Assembly (NCBI RefSeq): GCF_002160495.1
Contig: NZ_NFKR01000001.1
Coordinates: 117,969 to 181,968, forward strand
Reading direction: 5' to 3'
Source of the DNA: Erysipelatoclostridium sp. An173
GTDB lineage: Bacteria > Bacillota_I > Bacilli_A > Erysipelotrichales > Coprobacillaceae
Length of the DNA stretch: 64,000 nucleotides
In this document: positions 54,965 through 63,961 of the stretch, piece after piece
How the letters are laid out: each line of letters begins with the position of its first letter
Numbering within the stretch: the stretch's first letter is position 1
Position numbers and translations under genes: made by a program
The notes under the pieces: model-generated
What the model was told of the DNA's origin: nothing
The model's input: only the letters and a program-made list of their open reading frames with translations
Databases searched by the model: none

Positions 54965-55963
54965 ATGAAAAAATTATTTAGTGGTTTGTTAGCTATAGCA
55001 ATGTGCGCTAGTATTACTGGCTGCGGTACTGGAGATAGTGGTGGCAGTACTGGTGAAGTAAAAGATTTATCAGAAGTAAAAATCGGAGTTGTTCAATTAA
55101 TGCAACACGATGCATTGGATGCTTCTTATGAAGGGTTTAAAGACGTTTTAGTTGAAGCTGGTGTTGATGAAGACAATATCGATTACCAGGTCGCTGGGGA
55201 TGCTGCAAACTGTCCAACTATCGCTGATAAATTAGTTAATGACGGCAATGATTTAATTTATGCAATAGCTACACCAGCATTACAATCAGCAGCAGCTGCA
55301 ACAACTGAAATCCCAATTGTTGGTTGTGCCATTACTGATTATGAAAGTACTGACTTAGTTAAAAGCAATGATGAACCTGGTGGTAATGTTACTGGTGCTA
55401 GTGATTTAACACCTATTAATGAGCAGTTTGACCTATTAACTAAATTATTACCAGATGCAAAAAAAGTTGCTATTATGTACTGTGGTAGTGAAGACAATTC
55501 AATTGTCCAAGGTGAAATTGCTCAAGAAGCAGCAAAAGATCATAATTTAGATTATGAAGTTTATACAGTAACTGATTCAAATGATATTCAAGCTGTTACT
55601 AATCAAATTGTCAGTGATGAAAATGATGTTGTATATATTCCTACTGATAATACTTTAGCAACTTATATGAGCAGTGTTGAAGCTATCACTTCACAAGCTA
55701 AAATTCCTTGTATTGTTGGAGAAGAAGGAATGACTAACAATGGTGGTCTTGCAACATATGGTATTAATTATGAAAATTTAGGTCGCGAAGCTGGTAAACA
55801 GGCTTTAGCAATCTTAAAAGGTGAAAAGACTGCTGCAAATACACCAATTGTTCAATTAGATGCTAAAGATTGTACAATGGTAATTAATTTAAAAGTTGCT
55901 CAAAAATGTGATATTACAATTAACAAAGAAGATTATCCAGAAGCAACATTTATTGAAGAATAG
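54965..55963 (+). CDS. ABC transporter substrate-binding lipoprotein (TrpX-like)
   Basis: This 332-residue protein belongs to the ABC_sub_bind family, whose known members include TrpX, a tryptophan-binding protein in streptococci. It has a lipoprotein signal with lipobox ITGC (C20). The core reads DLSEVKIGVVQLMQHDALD. The ATG at 54965 has an AGGGAG site; 28 upstream in-frame codons overlap the T-box and are not translated. Ligand is probably an aromatic amino acid. The Phe specifier in the leader points to phenylalanine. Confidence 0.88.
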   Translation: MKKLFSGLLAIAMCASITGCGTGDSGGSTGEVKDLSEVKIGVVQLMQHDALDASYEGFKDVLVEAGVDEDNIDYQVAGDAANCPTIADKLVNDGNDLIYAIATPALQSAAAATTEIPIVGCAITDYESTDLVKSNDEPGGNVTGASDLTPINEQFDLLTKLLPDAKKVAIMYCGSEDNSIVQGEIAQEAAKDHNLDYEVYTVTDSNDIQAVTNQIVSDENDVVYIPTDNTLATYMSSVEAITSQAKIPCIVGEEGMTNNGGLATYGINYENLGREAGKQALAILKGEKTAANTPIVQLDAKDCTMVINLKVAQKCDITINKEDYPEATFIEE

Positions 55964-55973
55964 GAGTTAAAAA

Positions 55974-56906
55974 ATGGGTTTATTCTATACATTTTTAGGA
56001 GCTGTTGATTTAGGATTAATTTGGGGATTTTTAGCTCTTGGCGTATATATAACATTTCGTTTATTAGATATTGCAGATTTGACCGTTGATGGTAGTTTTA
56101 CAACTGGTGGTGCTGTTTGTGCGGTTTGTGTTTTAAACGGTATTCATCCATTATTAGCATTATTAATTTCAATTCTAGCTGGTTTTTTAGCTGGAGCAAT
56201 AACCGGAATTTTGCATACTAAATGTAAAATTCCAGCTATTTTAGCTGGTATCTTAACACAAATCGGTCTTTATTCGATAAACTTAAGAATTATGGGTGGC
56301 CGTGCTAATTTACCATTAACTACAGCTAATACTTTATTCGCTGATTTATCAGTTAGTTTAGATATTAATAGATATTATATCGCTTTGGTAATTTCATTAA
56401 TTTTTGTAATTATATTTATTGCTTTATTATACTGGTTCTTTGGTACTGAACTTGGTTCAGCAATTAGAGCTACTGGAAACAATGAACAAATGGCAAGATC
56501 TTTAGGTATCAACACTGATACCATGAAATTACTAGGATTAACTATTAGTAATGGTTTAGTTGGATTATCTGGTGCTTTATATGCCCTTTATGGTCAAGCA
56601 ACAGATGTTCGTGTTGGAACAGGAGCAATCGTTATTGCATTAGCATCAATTGTTATTGGTGAAGTAGTTATTTCTAGTAAAAAAGGCAATTTTGCTTTGA
56701 GACTAACTTCAATAATCATTGGTTCAATTATTTATCGTATTATTGTTGCTTTAGTTTTACAAATGGGATTAAATACTGATGATTTAAAACTATTAACTGC
56801 TATTTTAGTAGGTATCGCTTTAACAATACCAATTATGTTAAATAAACGAAAACAAATATCGATGTATAAAAAATTAACTGGAAAGGAGATTAATCAAGAT
56901 GCTTAA
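55974..56906 (+). CDS. ABC transporter permease (TrpY-like)
   Basis: This 310-residue permease has about nine membrane helices and belongs to the branched-chain/ribose-type group. It contains FGTELGSAIRATGNNEQMARSLGIN as a whole (about residues 160-184), the ATPase contact loop of the family. It lies 11 bases after the binding-protein gene and overlaps the ATPase gene by 8 bases. Confidence 0.92.
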   Translation: MGLFYTFLGAVDLGLIWGFLALGVYITFRLLDIADLTVDGSFTTGGAVCAVCVLNGIHPLLALLISILAGFLAGAITGILHTKCKIPAILAGILTQIGLYSINLRIMGGRANLPLTTANTLFADLSVSLDINRYYIALVISLIFVIIFIALLYWFFGTELGSAIRATGNNEQMARSLGINTDTMKLLGLTISNGLVGLSGALYALYGQATDVRVGTGAIVIALASIVIGEVVISSKKGNFALRLTSIIIGSIIYRIIVALVLQMGLNTDDLKLLTAILVGIALTIPIMLNKRKQISMYKKLTGKEINQDA

Positions 56907-57693
56907 ATTAACAAATGTAAGTAAAACTTTTAATCTAGGAACAGTTAATGAAAAAAAAGTTTTGCATGATATTAATCTGGTTTTAAATGAAGGTGATTTT
57001 GTAACTATCATTGGTGGTAATGGTGCTGGTAAATCAACTTTATTAAATATGATTTCTGGATTATATCCTTTAGATTGCGGTATTATTACTCTTGATGGTG
57101 AAGATATTTCTTTACAACCTGAATATCAAAGAGCTAAAAAAATTGGTCGTTTATTCCAAGATCCAATGTTAGGAACAGCTGGTGACATGCAAATTTTAGA
57201 AAATCTTGCTCTTGCTAAACGTCGTGGTCAAAAACGTGGTTTAGCCTGGGGTGTAACTAAAAGTGAAAAACAGGAATATTACGAATTAGTAAAATCGTTA
57301 AATTTAGGTCTAGAAGATCGCCTAACAACAAAAATGGGACTGCTTTCTGGTGGTCAAAGACAAGCAGTAACATTATTAATGGCTACTTTACAAAAACCAA
57401 AATTATTATTATTAGATGAACATACAGCCGCTTTAGATCCTGCGACATCAGCAAAAGTATTAAAATTAACTAACGATATCATTCTTAATCAGCATCTAAC
57501 AGCAATGATGGTAACCCACAATATGAAAGATGCAATTGACGTTGGTAATCGTTTAATTATGATGTATAATGGTCATATCATTTATGATGTTAGTGGTGAA
57601 GAAAAAAGAAAGCTTACTGTTGAAGACTTACTTCATAAATTTGAAGCTGCAAGCGGTGAAGAGTTTGCTAATGATAGAATGTTATTAGGATAG
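56899..57693 (+). CDS. ABC transporter ATP-binding protein (TrpZ-like)
   Basis: This 264-residue nucleotide-binding protein has Walker A GGNGAGKST, signature LSGGQRQA, Walker B LLLLDEHTAALDP, and H-loop MVTHNM. His rather than Pro follows the Walker B Glu, which is usual for this subfamily. It completes the binding protein-permease-ATPase operon and ends in a terminator that overlaps its stop codon. Confidence 0.93.
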   Translation: MLKLTNVSKTFNLGTVNEKKVLHDINLVLNEGDFVTIIGGNGAGKSTLLNMISGLYPLDCGIITLDGEDISLQPEYQRAKKIGRLFQDPMLGTAGDMQILENLALAKRRGQKRGLAWGVTKSEKQEYYELVKSLNLGLEDRLTTKMGLLSGGQRQAVTLLMATLQKPKLLLLDEHTAALDPATSAKVLKLTNDIILNQHLTAMMVTHNMKDAIDVGNRLIMMYNGHIIYDVSGEEKRKLTVEDLLHKFEAASGEEFANDRMLLG

Positions 57694-57722
57694 AACTGTT
57701 AAAATTACAGTTCTATTTTTTT
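57691..57722. terminator. Bidirectional terminator between the importer and DUF421 genes
   Basis: The stem TAGAACTGT/ACAGTTCTA with a 7-base loop is followed by a T run (57716-57722). The minus direction has less U. Confidence 0.85.
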
Positions 57723-58345
57723 ATAACAAATAATTTCCCCTTTTCAGGAATACAGCAAAATACATCTTCAATTTTATCAATGCCTTGTTTTTTTAATTGG
57801 GCAAGCAGCCAGTTGGTATCTCGATTAAGTAATTTTAAATTATCATAGTCTACTACCCCATCGCAAATTAAGGCATCTGGTAATTCAACAACACATTGGT
57901 CTTTACAAATAACTGATAAAGAACCATTGGTTTCCAACAATGCAAATTCAACTTTAGAAATACTATCAATATCGTTTACTCGTAAATGATGGGTTAGATC
58001 ATTTACAGTATACCTTTGTTCTTTCATCTTTTTTTGATCAAGTTTTCCCTTAAAAATAATATATGTAGGTTTTCCTTCAAAAATATCTCTAAGTCGTTTT
58101 GACTTCATCGTTATTATCGATACACAACGATCTAAAAGGATCAAGGTCATTGTTGCTACAATACCATGAATAAAAGTAAAATCACTATCTCCTAGTGTAT
58201 TAATCATTATTTCTGCAATAATTAAAAAAACTACAAAATCAAAAACATTCAATTGACTAAATTCTTTTTTTCCAAAAAATCTTAATATGATCGTTAAATA
58301 GATATAAATCCCTAAACTAAATAAAAACACTTCTAAGATACTCAT
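57713..58345 (-). CDS. DUF421 (YetF-like) membrane protein
   Basis: This 210-residue protein has three N-terminal membrane helices (about residues 5-80), then a soluble alpha/beta domain with GKPTYIIFKGKLDQKKMKEQ. That matches the DUF421/YetF/YrbG family, linked in Bacillus to spore or envelope properties, with no enzyme activity known. The ATG at 58345 has a GGAATG stretch upstream that gives a weak ribosome site. Confidence 0.85.
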   Translation of the reverse strand: MSILEVFLFSLGIYIYLTIILRFFGKKEFSQLNVFDFVVFLIIAEIMINTLGDSDFTFIHGIVATMTLILLDRCVSIITMKSKRLRDIFEGKPTYIIFKGKLDQKKMKEQRYTVNDLTHHLRVNDIDSISKVEFALLETNGSLSVICKDQCVVELPDALICDGVVDYDNLKLLNRDTNWLLAQLKKQGIDKIEDVFCCIPEKGKLFVIKK

Positions 58346-58396
58346 ATTTTATCATTCCTTCAATATAATATAATAAGATAAAAAGGGAGGGAAAAT

Positions 58397-58753
58397 ATGA
58401 AATCATATTTTAAAATATATTTGAAATTTGCCTTATTTATACTTATTAGTTTTATATTCATTAGTATAATCCTTGCCGGAATAATAAGTTTTATACACAT
58501 CCCTAATTTTATTTATCATCTTATTATAAATTTAATAGCAGGATTATTAATGATTGTTTGGGGTTTTTTTATTGTAAAAACTTTTAAAAAAAATGCTATC
58601 TATCACAGTCTATTATGTGGTCTTATTTTTGCCCTTGTTGCTTTAATGGTCAATATTGATGATATTAATATTTTAAATATTATTTCCAGACCATTTGTTT
58701 TAATTACAACAGTAATAATTTTAAATTACTATCAAAGAAAAATAGATAATTAG
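58397..58753 (+). CDS. Small four-helix membrane protein
   Basis: This 118-residue protein has four predicted membrane helices with little soluble sequence. It may be a TIGR04086/DUF3792-type protein, but I am not certain. The ATG at 58397 has a GGGAGGG site. It is divergent from the DUF421 gene. Function is unknown. Confidence 0.65.
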   Translation: MKSYFKIYLKFALFILISFIFISIILAGIISFIHIPNFIYHLIINLIAGLLMIVWGFFIVKTFKKNAIYHSLLCGLIFALVALMVNIDDINILNIISRPFVLITTVIILNYYQRKIDN

Positions 58754-58769
58754 TTAAAAAAATTATTAA

Positions 58770-58817
58770 AAAAGTAGAAATAGATAATAAACTCAGTTAT
58801 TAAATATTTCTACTTTT
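58770..58817. terminator. Bidirectional terminator between the small membrane gene and greA
   Basis: The 13-bp stem AAAAGTAGAAATA/TATTTCTACTTTT has a 22-base loop with further pairing and U-rich flanks on both sides. Confidence 0.75.
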
Positions 58818-58826
58818 ATTTAAAAT

Positions 58827-59312
58827 TTAGTTTTTAAATTCAATATTTAGAATTTTTACATCATATGGTTCAGCAACCCCAACTGTAACAATTTCATTAA
58901 CACCATGTCCTAAAACAGCTTTAGCTAATGGTGATTCATTAGAAATTTTACCATTTAATGGATCAGTTTCTGTATAACCAACAATTTTATAACTTTCAGG
59001 TTCCGCATCATCTTCAGATAAATCTAAAATAGTTACTGTAGTACCAGGTTTTACTACTTTTAAATCCATCTGATCTTCAGAAATAATTTCAGCATGTTGA
59101 AGCATATAATCAATTTCTTTGATTCTTGCTTCCAAATGAGCTTGTCTTTCTCTTGCTGCATCATAATCAGCATTTTCTGATAAGTCACCTTGAGATCTTG
59201 CTAATTGTAATTCTTCAATAACTTTAGGTCTTTCGACATTAATCAAGTTATTTTTTTCTTGTTCTAATTTTTCTACACCGCTTTGGGTCAACAAAACTTT
59301 TTCGCGTTCCAT
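58827..59312 (-). CDS. greA: Transcription elongation factor GreA
   Basis: GreA rescues backtracked RNA polymerase by stimulating transcript cleavage. The N-terminal coiled coil ends in the acidic tip with LSENADYDAARE, and the C-terminal FKBP-like domain follows. The length of 161 residues is normal. It is last in the mltG-trmR-trhP-trhP-udk-greA cluster, as in Bacillus. Confidence 0.96.
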   Translation of the reverse strand: MEREKVLLTQSGVEKLEQEKNNLINVERPKVIEELQLARSQGDLSENADYDAARERQAHLEARIKEIDYMLQHAEIISEDQMDLKVVKPGTTVTILDLSEDDAEPESYKIVGYTETDPLNGKISNESPLAKAVLGHGVNEIVTVGVAEPYDVKILNIEFKN

Positions 59313-59368
59313 AATATCACCTCGTAGTCAATAATATAGCATAATTCCATATAAATATCTAGTCTAAC

Positions 59369-59989
59369 TTATGAGACAATCGAAGAAATTTTTGTAATCA
59401 ATAAGTCAACAGCTACCTGATTACTACTACCTTCAGGTATAATGATATGCGCATACTTTTTAGAAGGCTCTACAAATTGTTCATGCATTGGTCTAACTGT
59501 TTGTAGATATTGGTTACAAACTGACTCTAAACTTCTTCCTCTTTCTTGCATATCACGTTTTAAACGTCTAATAAAACGAATATCAGCATCGGTATCGACA
59601 TAAATTAAAATATCACATCGTTCTCTGATCTGTACTTCATTTAATACAAATAACCCTTCTAGAATAAACACATCGCGAGGATTAATAACTTCAACTTGTA
59701 AACTGCGATTATGAACAGTAAAATCATAAATTGGTTTTTCGATACTTTGATTAGATTTCAATAAATCAAGATGCTTAACTAATAAATCCATATCAAAGGC
59801 AAGTGGATGATCATAATTAGTTTTAACCCGTTGTTCCATTGTTAAATGTGACTGATCTTTATAATAATCATCCAAACGAATTATTTTTATAGTGTGTTCA
59901 TGCTTAAAATATTCATAGATTTCATTAGCAATCGAACTTTTACCAGATGCACTACCACCAGCAATACCAATTATTATCGGTTTTTTCAC
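59369..59989 (-). CDS. udk: Uridine kinase
   Basis: Udk phosphorylates uridine and cytidine in pyrimidine salvage. The P-loop GGSASGKSS lies at residues 11-19, and the DDYYKD and YDHPLAFD motifs are typical. The start is a GTG at 59989 that overlaps the U32 peptidase-family stop by 4 bases (GTGA), with an AGAAGGA site. At 206 residues it is normal in length. Confidence 0.95.
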   Translation of the reverse strand: MKKPIIIGIAGGSASGKSSIANEIYEYFKHEHTIKIIRLDDYYKDQSHLTMEQRVKTNYDHPLAFDMDLLVKHLDLLKSNQSIEKPIYDFTVHNRSLQVEVINPRDVFILEGLFVLNEVQIRERCDILIYVDTDADIRFIRRLKRDMQERGRSLESVCNQYLQTVRPMHEQFVEPSKKYAHIIIPEGSSNQVAVDLLITKISSIVS

Positions 59990-61233
59990 TTTGTTATCCT
60001 TCTTCCCATATCATCAACTTTTAATTTATAGCAAACAGGTAATTTAAGTATTTCCATTGGATGATTAGCAACACTAACTTCTTCGTTTTCTTCATTAATA
60101 ATTTTTTCTACTGGCACAATTACATTTTCATGACTTGGACTGAAAAATTCAATTTGATCACCTAGTTTAAAGTAATTACGCTGTTCAATAATAGCCATTT
60201 GATTTGACTCATCATAGCCAATAACACGAGCACAAAATTCTTGTGTTGGGTGTTCATCGCGCTGATTATAAATCTGTTTATTATTATCAGCCTGATTATC
60301 AAAAAATCCAGTACACAAAGCTCGATTAGCCGCTTTTAATAATTCTTGATAATATTTATCACTCATTACAAAATTATCAGGGTCTTTACAATAATCATCT
60401 ATTAACTTACGATAAGTTGAAACAACTGTTGCAATATAATGCAATGATTTCATTCGCCCTTCAATTTTAAATGAATTTACTCCTAATTCTATCAATTCTG
60501 GAATGTGATTGATCAAAGCCATATCTTTACTTGACATACTAAATGGAATCACACCATTATCATTTACTTGTTTATCTTTTATAAATAAATCATAATACCA
60601 GCGACAAGACTGCGAACAACCACCACGATTGGCATCACGTCTTGAAAAATAATTAGATAACATACAACGTCCTGAATAATGAATACACATAGCACCATGA
60701 ATAAAATATTCAATATCAATATCAGTTTTATCTAAAATTGTTTTTAAATCCTGATAACATACTTCACGTCCTAAAACCACGCGATCCATCCCTAAATTTT
60801 GATAAAACTTAATTGCTTTACTATTTAACGTTGATAACTGTGTGGAAACGTGAACTTCTAAATTTAAATTTAGTTTCTTAGCAATACTCATTATATAAGG
60901 ATCAGCAACAATAATTGCCTGAACCCCTATTTCATCTAATGTTTTTAAATATTGTTCAATTCCATCTAAATTATCTTGATGTAAGATAATATTACATGTT
61001 ACATGAATAGCAGCATTATATTTTTTGGCAAACGTAACTGCCTCTTTAATATCTTCTAAACTAAAATTTGATGCACTAGAACGCAATGAAAACTCTTTTC
61101 CACCTACAAAAACAGCATCAGCACCGTATTTAATAGCTACTTTTAATTTCTCTAAATTTCCAGCAGGCGCTAATAATTCAGGTTTTTTTACAATTACCCT
61201 TTTACCATCAATTATCTTACTTACATTTCTCAT
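59986..61233 (-). CDS. trhP2: U32 family protein TrhP2-like (tRNA 5-hydroxyuridine formation)
   Basis: This 415-residue protein belongs to the U32 family (YrrO/RlhA/TrhP). Members are iron-sulfur proteins that hydroxylate RNA bases; Bacillus YrrN/YrrO make 5-hydroxyuridine at tRNA position 34. PELLAPAGNLEKLKVAIKYG opens the domain. The Cys residues in IHGAMCIHYSGRCMLSNYF and GGCSQSCRW are the likely cluster ligands. It overlaps the preceding U32 gene by 17 bases and udk by 4. It is probably not a peptidase. Confidence 0.88.
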   Translation of the reverse strand: MRNVSKIIDGKRVIVKKPELLAPAGNLEKLKVAIKYGADAVFVGGKEFSLRSSASNFSLEDIKEAVTFAKKYNAAIHVTCNIILHQDNLDGIEQYLKTLDEIGVQAIIVADPYIMSIAKKLNLNLEVHVSTQLSTLNSKAIKFYQNLGMDRVVLGREVCYQDLKTILDKTDIDIEYFIHGAMCIHYSGRCMLSNYFSRRDANRGGCSQSCRWYYDLFIKDKQVNDNGVIPFSMSSKDMALINHIPELIELGVNSFKIEGRMKSLHYIATVVSTYRKLIDDYCKDPDNFVMSDKYYQELLKAANRALCTGFFDNQADNNKQIYNQRDEHPTQEFCARVIGYDESNQMAIIEQRNYFKLGDQIEFFSPSHENVIVPVEKIINEENEEVSVANHPMEILKLPVCYKLKVDDMGRRITK

Positions 61234-62152
61234 TTTCTTCTCGCTTTCTTACATCATCAATTTTATAAACAGTATTATCAAACATAAAACTATGATAATA
61301 TTCAACTTCTGGTGTTAATTTTTTTAATTGTGCCATTAAATCATGAGATACTTTTCCAAACTGTTGTTTTTGACAACTATCAATTGCATCTTGATATAAG
61401 TTTACAATTTCAACTAATTTTAAATCATCAACGTATAAAGATTCGATATATAAATAATCAAAATCACTCATACTACTCATTATATCTAAACAGCACATTT
61501 GCTGCTTAGATAAAATATGACAGCCATATTGATCTTCATATATATGACATTGATAATCTACTCCATTAGCCTTAATGGTAATTTCATCATCAATTGATAC
61601 TTGATTTTCATGTCCTATTTCTTTGAAATAATTTGTTAACAGCTTACGTTTAGAATAAGCCATATATTCAACACCATGAATTTGAACTACTGTTTTGATA
61701 TTTGTTTCTTGAGCAATTTTTTGTTTTTCATTTAAAGGAATTTCCCGCGCTAAAAAAGCACCATCAATACCTTGTAATCCTAAATAATTTAATGTTGCTT
61801 GATTGGTATTTAAAGTATCTGGATGATAGATCATTTTAAAATGATAATTTTGTTCTTTACAAATTTGTAAAACAGCAAAATCCTGAAATAAAATACCATC
61901 TATTTTTAATTCATTTAATTTAGCTAAATGCTTTTCTAATAAGTCTAAATTGCTTTCTTCTATCAAAGCATTGACTAATACCCAAAGTTCTTTATCACCT
62001 AATTTTTCTTTTAACTTAGCTAATTGATGATAATCTAAACTTAATGCTTGACGACATGAAAAATATTTTGTTCCAACAACAAAATATTTAACACCAATAC
62101 TTAAAAAATCATATAAAAATTTATCACTATTTAATGCTAATACTAATTCCAT
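61217..62152 (-). CDS. trhP1: U32 family protein TrhP1-like (tRNA 5-hydroxyuridine formation)
   Basis: This smaller U32 protein (311 residues from the ATG at 62152) has the same TIM-barrel-like fold but a shorter C-terminus. It has a C-terminal KQQMCCLDIMSSM segment in place of the Cys-rich motifs of its neighbour. It corresponds to Bacillus YrrN. The start overlaps the trmR stop by one base (TAATG) and has an AAGGTGA site. It probably works with the following U32 protein in tRNA hydroxylation. Confidence 0.83.
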   Translation of the reverse strand: MELVLALNSDKFLYDFLSIGVKYFVVGTKYFSCRQALSLDYHQLAKLKEKLGDKELWVLVNALIEESNLDLLEKHLAKLNELKIDGILFQDFAVLQICKEQNYHFKMIYHPDTLNTNQATLNYLGLQGIDGAFLAREIPLNEKQKIAQETNIKTVVQIHGVEYMAYSKRKLLTNYFKEIGHENQVSIDDEITIKANGVDYQCHIYEDQYGCHILSKQQMCCLDIMSSMSDFDYLYIESLYVDDLKLVEIVNLYQDAIDSCQKQQFGKVSHDLMAQLKKLTPEVEYYHSFMFDNTVYKIDDVRKREENEKCK

Positions 62153-62748
62153 TACTTCACCTTTTTTCTTATTACACAAATACCATCACCAACATGATAA
62201 TATTCAACATCGTATTCTCCATGATCAAAAATCCATTCTTTAAAACGCTTTATTTTTTTTACCAATTGTCGTGTATTACGATTCTTTATTTTATCTATTT
62301 CAAAAACCATGCCATGAAAATCTAAATTATCGACAACACAAACACCATTATCATTAACTAAAGGCATATATTTTTCAAAAAACTTTTGATATTGAGCTTT
62401 TGCAGCATCAATAAATAAACAATCATATTTTTTTAAAACAAGCTGATTTATATCCAATGTTAAAGCATCATCATGATGAATAATAATTTTATCATTCATC
62501 CCATAATCATTAATATTTTTTACAGCTTCTAAATAGCGTTGTTGATCTAGTTCTATTGTTTCTACTTTAAAATCATCAATATTTGTTACTAACATTAATG
62601 CTGAATAACCAATAGCACTACCTATTTCTAAACAATTGCTACAATTATATTGTTTAAATATATCGACCATAAAGGCCAATCCCGCTTTTTGCATAATCGG
62701 AATATTTTTTTCTATCGCTTCTTTTTCTAATTCTACTAACTCTTTCAT
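62152..62748 (-). CDS. trmR: tRNA 5-hydroxyuridine methyltransferase TrmR-like (YrrM)
   Basis: This class I SAM-dependent methyltransferase (198 residues) has the O-methyltransferase signature CLEIGSAIGYSAL (motif I) and YDCLFIDAAKAQY. In Bacillus YrrM methylates ho5U34 of tRNA to mo5U34. Position beside the two U32 genes supports this over a catechol substrate. The ATG at 62748 is preferred; a GTG seven codons upstream is an alternative overlapping the mltG end. Confidence 0.85.
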   Translation of the reverse strand: MKELVELEKEAIEKNIPIMQKAGLAFMVDIFKQYNCSNCLEIGSAIGYSALMLVTNIDDFKVETIELDQQRYLEAVKNINDYGMNDKIIIHHDDALTLDINQLVLKKYDCLFIDAAKAQYQKFFEKYMPLVNDNGVCVVDNLDFHGMVFEIDKIKNRNTRQLVKKIKRFKEWIFDHGEYDVEYYHVGDGICVIRKKVK

Positions 62749-62749
62749 C

Positions 62750-63799
62750 TTAATACCATTTATTTTCACTTACAACTTTTAGATGTTCATCATATGTATT
62801 GGAATAAATTACCGTACCATCTTCTAAAGCAAAGAAAAACATTGCTTCGAAATCTTGATAATTTAAACATGATTCAATAATCTGATTAGATACATTGCTA
62901 ATTGGTCCAACTGGTAAACCATCATAATAATATGTATTATATTTTGAATCAACATTTAAATCTTTATAAGTAACAGCAACTGTTTTAATTTGATTAGCGT
63001 AATTTACTGTTACATCACTTTGAAGACGCATTGGTTTTTCTAATCGATTTATAAATACGCCAGCAATTTTTTCTTGATCATCTTGATTGCCAGAAGCTTC
63101 GCATTGTACTATTGAAGCAAATGTTAAAAACTGATGTATAGTTACTGGATTACCATTTATTGTAAAGCTAGCAATTTTATCTTTATATTTAGATAAATTT
63201 TTATCCGTTTGATCTAACATCATTTCAGTAACATCTTCAATTGTAGTATTACTAGCAGTAATAATATATGTTTCAGGAGCAAAATAACCTTCTAATGAAA
63301 ACATAACATCGGGATTTAAAATACTTTCATCTAAAAACCAGTATTTTTTTATTAATGAATTTAAATATTCACTATCAGACCATTTGGCCAAAACTTCATT
63401 ACTATCAACTTCTAGAGCTTCACCAACTTGTGTAGCACAATCAGTAATTCGATAACCATCTAAAATTGTTACTCGAGCAGAAGATATATAATCTTTATCC
63501 CCTTCTAAGACCTGACATATTTTTGGTAAATCCATATTTTTATTTAAAACATATGTATTCGCAATAAAATCATAACTATTTAGTTTTAAATAAATATTAG
63601 CTACTGTCTTATTTTTTATCAAACCGGCTTTATCTAACTGATCTAAAACAGATGCATTTGAACCTGATATTTCTACAATTACTTCCTCATCTTTTGAAGA
63701 AACAGCACCTTGTCCATCAAAATAAACAAATGTTAAAACTAGCACCAAAATTAAAACACTAGCAATTATTCCAATAATGATTTTATGTATTTTTTTCAT
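62750..63799 (-). CDS. mltG: Endolytic murein transglycosylase MltG (YceG/YrrL)
   Basis: MltG cuts nascent glycan strands in the membrane and sets strand length. One N-terminal membrane helix (about residues 7-27) precedes a LysM-like region and the YceG domain with LEGYFAPETY and IAGVFINRL. The region that usually reads (I/V)E(K/R)E here is VQCE: the first Glu is Gln and the second is kept. The ATG at 63799 has a GGAGGC site, preferred to one four codons upstream. It opens the trmR-trhP-udk-greA cluster. Confidence 0.92.
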   Translation of the reverse strand: MKKIHKIIIGIIASVLILVLVLTFVYFDGQGAVSSKDEEVIVEISGSNASVLDQLDKAGLIKNKTVANIYLKLNSYDFIANTYVLNKNMDLPKICQVLEGDKDYISSARVTILDGYRITDCATQVGEALEVDSNEVLAKWSDSEYLNSLIKKYWFLDESILNPDVMFSLEGYFAPETYIITASNTTIEDVTEMMLDQTDKNLSKYKDKIASFTINGNPVTIHQFLTFASIVQCEASGNQDDQEKIAGVFINRLEKPMRLQSDVTVNYANQIKTVAVTYKDLNVDSKYNTYYYDGLPVGPISNVSNQIIESCLNYQDFEAMFFFALEDGTVIYSNTYDEHLKVVSENKWY

Positions 63800-63818
63800 A
63801 AACGCCTCCATTTTTTAC

Positions 63819-63847
63819 ATTATATGATATTTTTTATGCTGTTTCAA
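63819..63847 (-). promoter_or_regulatory. Sigma-A promoter of the mltG cluster
   Basis: A TTGAAA -35 box (63842-63847) and a TATAAT -10 box (63819-63824) are 17 bases apart. Confidence 0.85.
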
Positions 63848-63927
63848 CTTATTTCACTACTACTAGTATGACAAGAAAAAATAGAGATGAAAACCAATGT
63901 CATTAAGTTAAGATGACAAATTTTTAG

Positions 63928-63961
63928 CCAGGAGCTATATAGAAAATATATTTTCTCCTGG
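63928..63961. terminator. Hairpin at the right edge of the window
   Basis: CCAGGAG (63928-63934) pairs with CTCCTGG (63955-63961) around an inner AGAAAATATATTTTCT palindrome. Both flanks are U/A-rich. It probably terminates a gene beyond the window edge. Bases 63848-63927 hold no gene I can support. Confidence 0.5.

Noticed and set aside
61025..61318. Open frame opposite the U32 genes
   Set aside because: It overlaps two conserved genes on the other strand and has no ribosome site.
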